33,401 nucleotides of DNA from JBIOWF01 sp044868295. Its GTDB lineage: Bacteria; Actinomycetota; Actinomycetes; Streptosporangiales; Streptosporangiaceae. Location of the stretch: assembly GCA_044868295.1 (NCBI GenBank), contig JBIOWF010000273.1:1-33401 (forward strand), written 5' to 3'. The notes under the pieces are model-generated. The model was not told the DNA's origin and made no database searches. It saw nothing but the letters and a program-made list of their open reading frames with translations. How positions within the stretch are numbered: the stretch's first letter is position 1; the number at the start of each line of letters is the position of its first letter. A program made the translations under genes and the position numbers. This document shows, piece after piece, positions 31,595-33,401 of this stretch.

Positions 31595-32479
31595 CTATCG
31601 AGAGGACTCTGCGGCGCCGGAGAGCCGGCGAAGAATGTCGAGGACCACGCTGTTGTCGAGATCACTCAGGCCCTGCGTGACGGCGGAGGAGTAGAGCCGC
31701 GCGCTCGCCGTGGTGACGGGCAGCGCCACCTGCCCGGCCGTGGCGCTGTCGAGGACGAAGCCGAGGTCTTTCACGAGGTAGCCGACCGGACCGGATCCGC
31801 GGAAGTCCCCGGACAGCAGGTGGCCGCGTTTCTGCTCCAGCACCTCGGACGCGGCGAGCCCGCCGCCGAGCACGTCGAGCAGCATGTTCAGGTCCAGCCC
31901 GCCGGTCTCGCCCAGCAACACGGCCTCGGCGAGGGCGGCCAGGGTCCCGGCGACGACCAGCTGGTTGCACGCCTTCGTCAACGAGCCCGCACCGACCGGG
32001 CCCATGTGGCGGACGGTGCGTCCCATTCTCTCCAGGTACGGCAGGACGCGGGCCACCACGTCGGCGTCCCCACCCGCCATGATCGACAGTGTGGCGTCCT
32101 TGGCGCTCTTCGCGCCTCCACTGACCGGCGCGTCGACGAGGGCCACGCCCCGCTCGGCCAGCTCGCCCGCCAGCCGGCGTACGGCCACCGGCGAGACCGT
32201 GCCCATGACGACCAGCGTGTCCATGACCGATCCGGGGGCGAGCAGCCCGTCCGGCCCGTCGAGCACGGCCTCGACCTGCGGCAGGTCGGGCAGCATCGTG
32301 ATCACTGTGGACGCCCGGGCGGCCACTTCGGCCGGGTCGGCGGCGGCCAGGCAGCCGTCTCGGACGGCCACGTCGAGCGCCGCCGGGCTGCGATTCCAGG
32401 CGAGCACCGGGGTGCCGCTCCGGGCGAGGTTGGCGGCCATCGGTAAGCCCATGGCGCCGAGGCCCAGGAATCCGATCAC
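31595..32479 (-). CDS. 3-hydroxyisobutyrate-dehydrogenase-like NAD(P) oxidoreductase
   Basis: This 294-residue member of the beta-hydroxyacid dehydrogenase family (3-hydroxyisobutyrate, tartronate semialdehyde and related substrates) has the N-terminal cofactor motif GLGAMG (6-11). The substrate-binding motif DAPVSGGAKSAKDATLSIMAGG and the catalytic-lysine helix GAGSLTKACNQLVVAG follow, then the C-terminal helical domain (GYLVKDLGFVLD). The GTG start at 32479 overlaps the stop of the upstream dehydrogenase gene as GTGA, so the two are coupled and probably act on successive or related hydroxyacids. Longer frames toward 33100 are shadows of the other gene. Confidence 0.92.
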   Translation of the reverse strand: MIGFLGLGAMGLPMAANLARSGTPVLAWNRSPAALDVAVRDGCLAAADPAEVAARASTVITMLPDLPQVEAVLDGPDGLLAPGSVMDTLVVMGTVSPVAVRRLAGELAERGVALVDAPVSGGAKSAKDATLSIMAGGDADVVARVLPYLERMGRTVRHMGPVGAGSLTKACNQLVVAGTLAALAEAVLLGETGGLDLNMLLDVLGGGLAASEVLEQKRGHLLSGDFRGSGPVGYLVKDLGFVLDSATAGQVALPVTTASARLYSSAVTQGLSDLDNSVVLDILRRLSGAAESSR

Positions 32480-33401
32480 GATTCGCCGCCCATCCGGGCC
32501 AGCCGCTCCTTGAACCCGGGTCGGTCGAGCGCGTCGCGGTTGACGACGTACCGCGGTACCCGCCCGGCGAGGACGTCGAGGACCGCCCGCACGGCGCTGC
32601 CTCCGTTGCCCGCGGCCATCTCGTCGGTCCACGACAGGGCGTGCGGGCTGAGCACGACGTTGTCCATCGTGAGGAGGGGATTGTCCGGAGCGGGGGGCTC
32701 CGGGTCGAAGACGTCGAGCGCGGCGCCGCCGATCGTTCCGGCCTGGAGCGCGGCGATGAGCGCGCGTTCGTCGACGATGGGCCCGCGCGCGACGTTGACG
32801 AGCACGGCCGACGGCTTCATCAGGGCGAGCAGTCGCGCGTCGACGATGCGGTGGGTCTCGTCGGTCAGCGCGGCCATCACCACCACGGCGTCCGCCTCCG
32901 CCATCACGGTGTCCAGATCGGCCAGGCGCACCCCGAGCTCTTCGGCCGAGCGGGGGTCGCGGTAGGGGTCGTAGGCGACGACGTCGACGTCGAACGGCCG
33001 GAGCAGGCTCACCAGGTCGGTCGCGGTGTTCCCGAGGCCGAGCAGGCCGATGGTCTGCCCGGTGAGGCCGCGACCCCGCCAGTTCGTCTTCTCGGCCCAC
33101 CGGTCTTCGCGTACCAGGCGGTCCTTGATGACGAGGTTGTGCAGCGAGGCGAGCAGCAGGGTCAGCGCCGCGGTCGCGACGGGGCGCCGCGCCCCGTCCG
33201 GTGTGATGGTGACGATCGAATCATGGTCTGAGCACGCGCCGAGGTCGACCGCGTCGTATCCGACGCCGAAGCGGGCGAAGATCAGAGGGGGAGCCGCGCA
33301 GCCCGCGAACGTGCGCCGGGTGACCGACGGCCCCGCGAAGATCACGGCGTCGAGGCCGTCGACGTCCTCGGCCGCCAGTTCGTCCGTGTCGCGGTCGAGG
33401 T
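32476..33401 (-). CDS. D-2-hydroxyacid dehydrogenase family protein, 5' end outside the window
   Basis: The frame is open to the window edge; the first visible residues read LDRDTDELAAEDVDGLDAVIFAGPSVTRRTF, so the start codon lies beyond 33401. This is a phosphoglycerate-dehydrogenase-like NAD enzyme with the cofactor motif LLGLGNTATDL, where Ala takes the place of the usual third glycine. The catalytic Arg is in NVARGPIVDE, the Glu in DVFDPEPP and the His in SPHALSW. It is coupled by a 4-bp overlap to the 3-hydroxyisobutyrate-dehydrogenase-like gene. The substrate is not predictable. Confidence 0.92.
   Translation of the reverse strand, partial: LDRDTDELAAEDVDGLDAVIFAGPSVTRRTFAGCAAPPLIFARFGVGYDAVDLGACSDHDSIVTITPDGARRPVATAALTLLLASLHNLVIKDRLVREDRWAEKTNWRGRGLTGQTIGLLGLGNTATDLVSLLRPFDVDVVAYDPYRDPRSAEELGVRLADLDTVMAEADAVVVMAALTDETHRIVDARLLALMKPSAVLVNVARGPIVDERALIAALQAGTIGGAALDVFDPEPPAPDNPLLTMDNVVLSPHALSWTDEMAAGNGGSAVRAVLDVLAGRVPRYVVNRDALDRPGFKERLARMGGES

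Overview
The window is high-GC DNA from an actinomycete. The evidence is the codon and GC pattern, the KdpDE, PAAT-transporter and SDR gene styles, a mycothiol-dependent-isomerase-type gene, and a promoter matching the actinobacterial RecA-independent DNA-damage consensus. I cannot place it below the order level from sequence reading alone.

Layout. (1) 1-3122 holds the 3' part of kdpD and all of kdpE, the potassium-responsive two-component system, translationally coupled. (2) 3123-5280 is an eroded zone: a small membrane protein, an N-terminal fragment of a Kup potassium transporter, a maleylpyruvate-isomerase-family gene that has lost its middle, and short direct repeats. (3) 5283-19113 is the centre of interest: a co-directional cassette of five genes. 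They encode a DUF4132-type protein, a 1641-residue protein of unknown function, a MoxR-type AAA+ ATPase (YehL-like), a DUF5682 protein fused to a VWA domain (YehM+YehP-like) and a SWIM zinc-finger protein (YehQ-like). Three of the four junctions are 4-bp stop/start overlaps; the fourth is a 229-bp gap with a 10-bp-periodic repeat array. A full match to the RecA-independent damage promoter (TTGTCGGTG-N8-TAGCGT) precedes the first gene, suggesting that the cassette is induced by DNA damage through PafBC.

(4) 19133-20857 is a small insertion: a HigB/HigA-type toxin-antitoxin pair and a broken TPR regulator, bracketed by 252-bp direct repeats of the 3' end of an SDR gene. It looks like the remnant of an element that enters a gene's 3' end and restores it. 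(5) 20606-26528 is a seven-gene minus-strand run (PAAT-type ABC transporter, SDR, flavin monooxygenase, SDR) behind a LysR regulator (26785-27756), with a divergent nitronate monooxygenase (28028-29131). Together they suggest uptake and oxidation of an amine- or ketone-like compound. (6) 29142-30623 is an orphan archaeal-type ATPase with a PD-(D/E)XK-like C-terminus and a clean inverted repeat at its promoter. (7) 30624-33401 holds large hairpins, a headless 6-phosphogluconate dehydrogenase, 16-bp tandem repeats, a 3-hydroxyisobutyrate-dehydrogenase-like gene and a D-2-hydroxyacid dehydrogenase that runs off the window.
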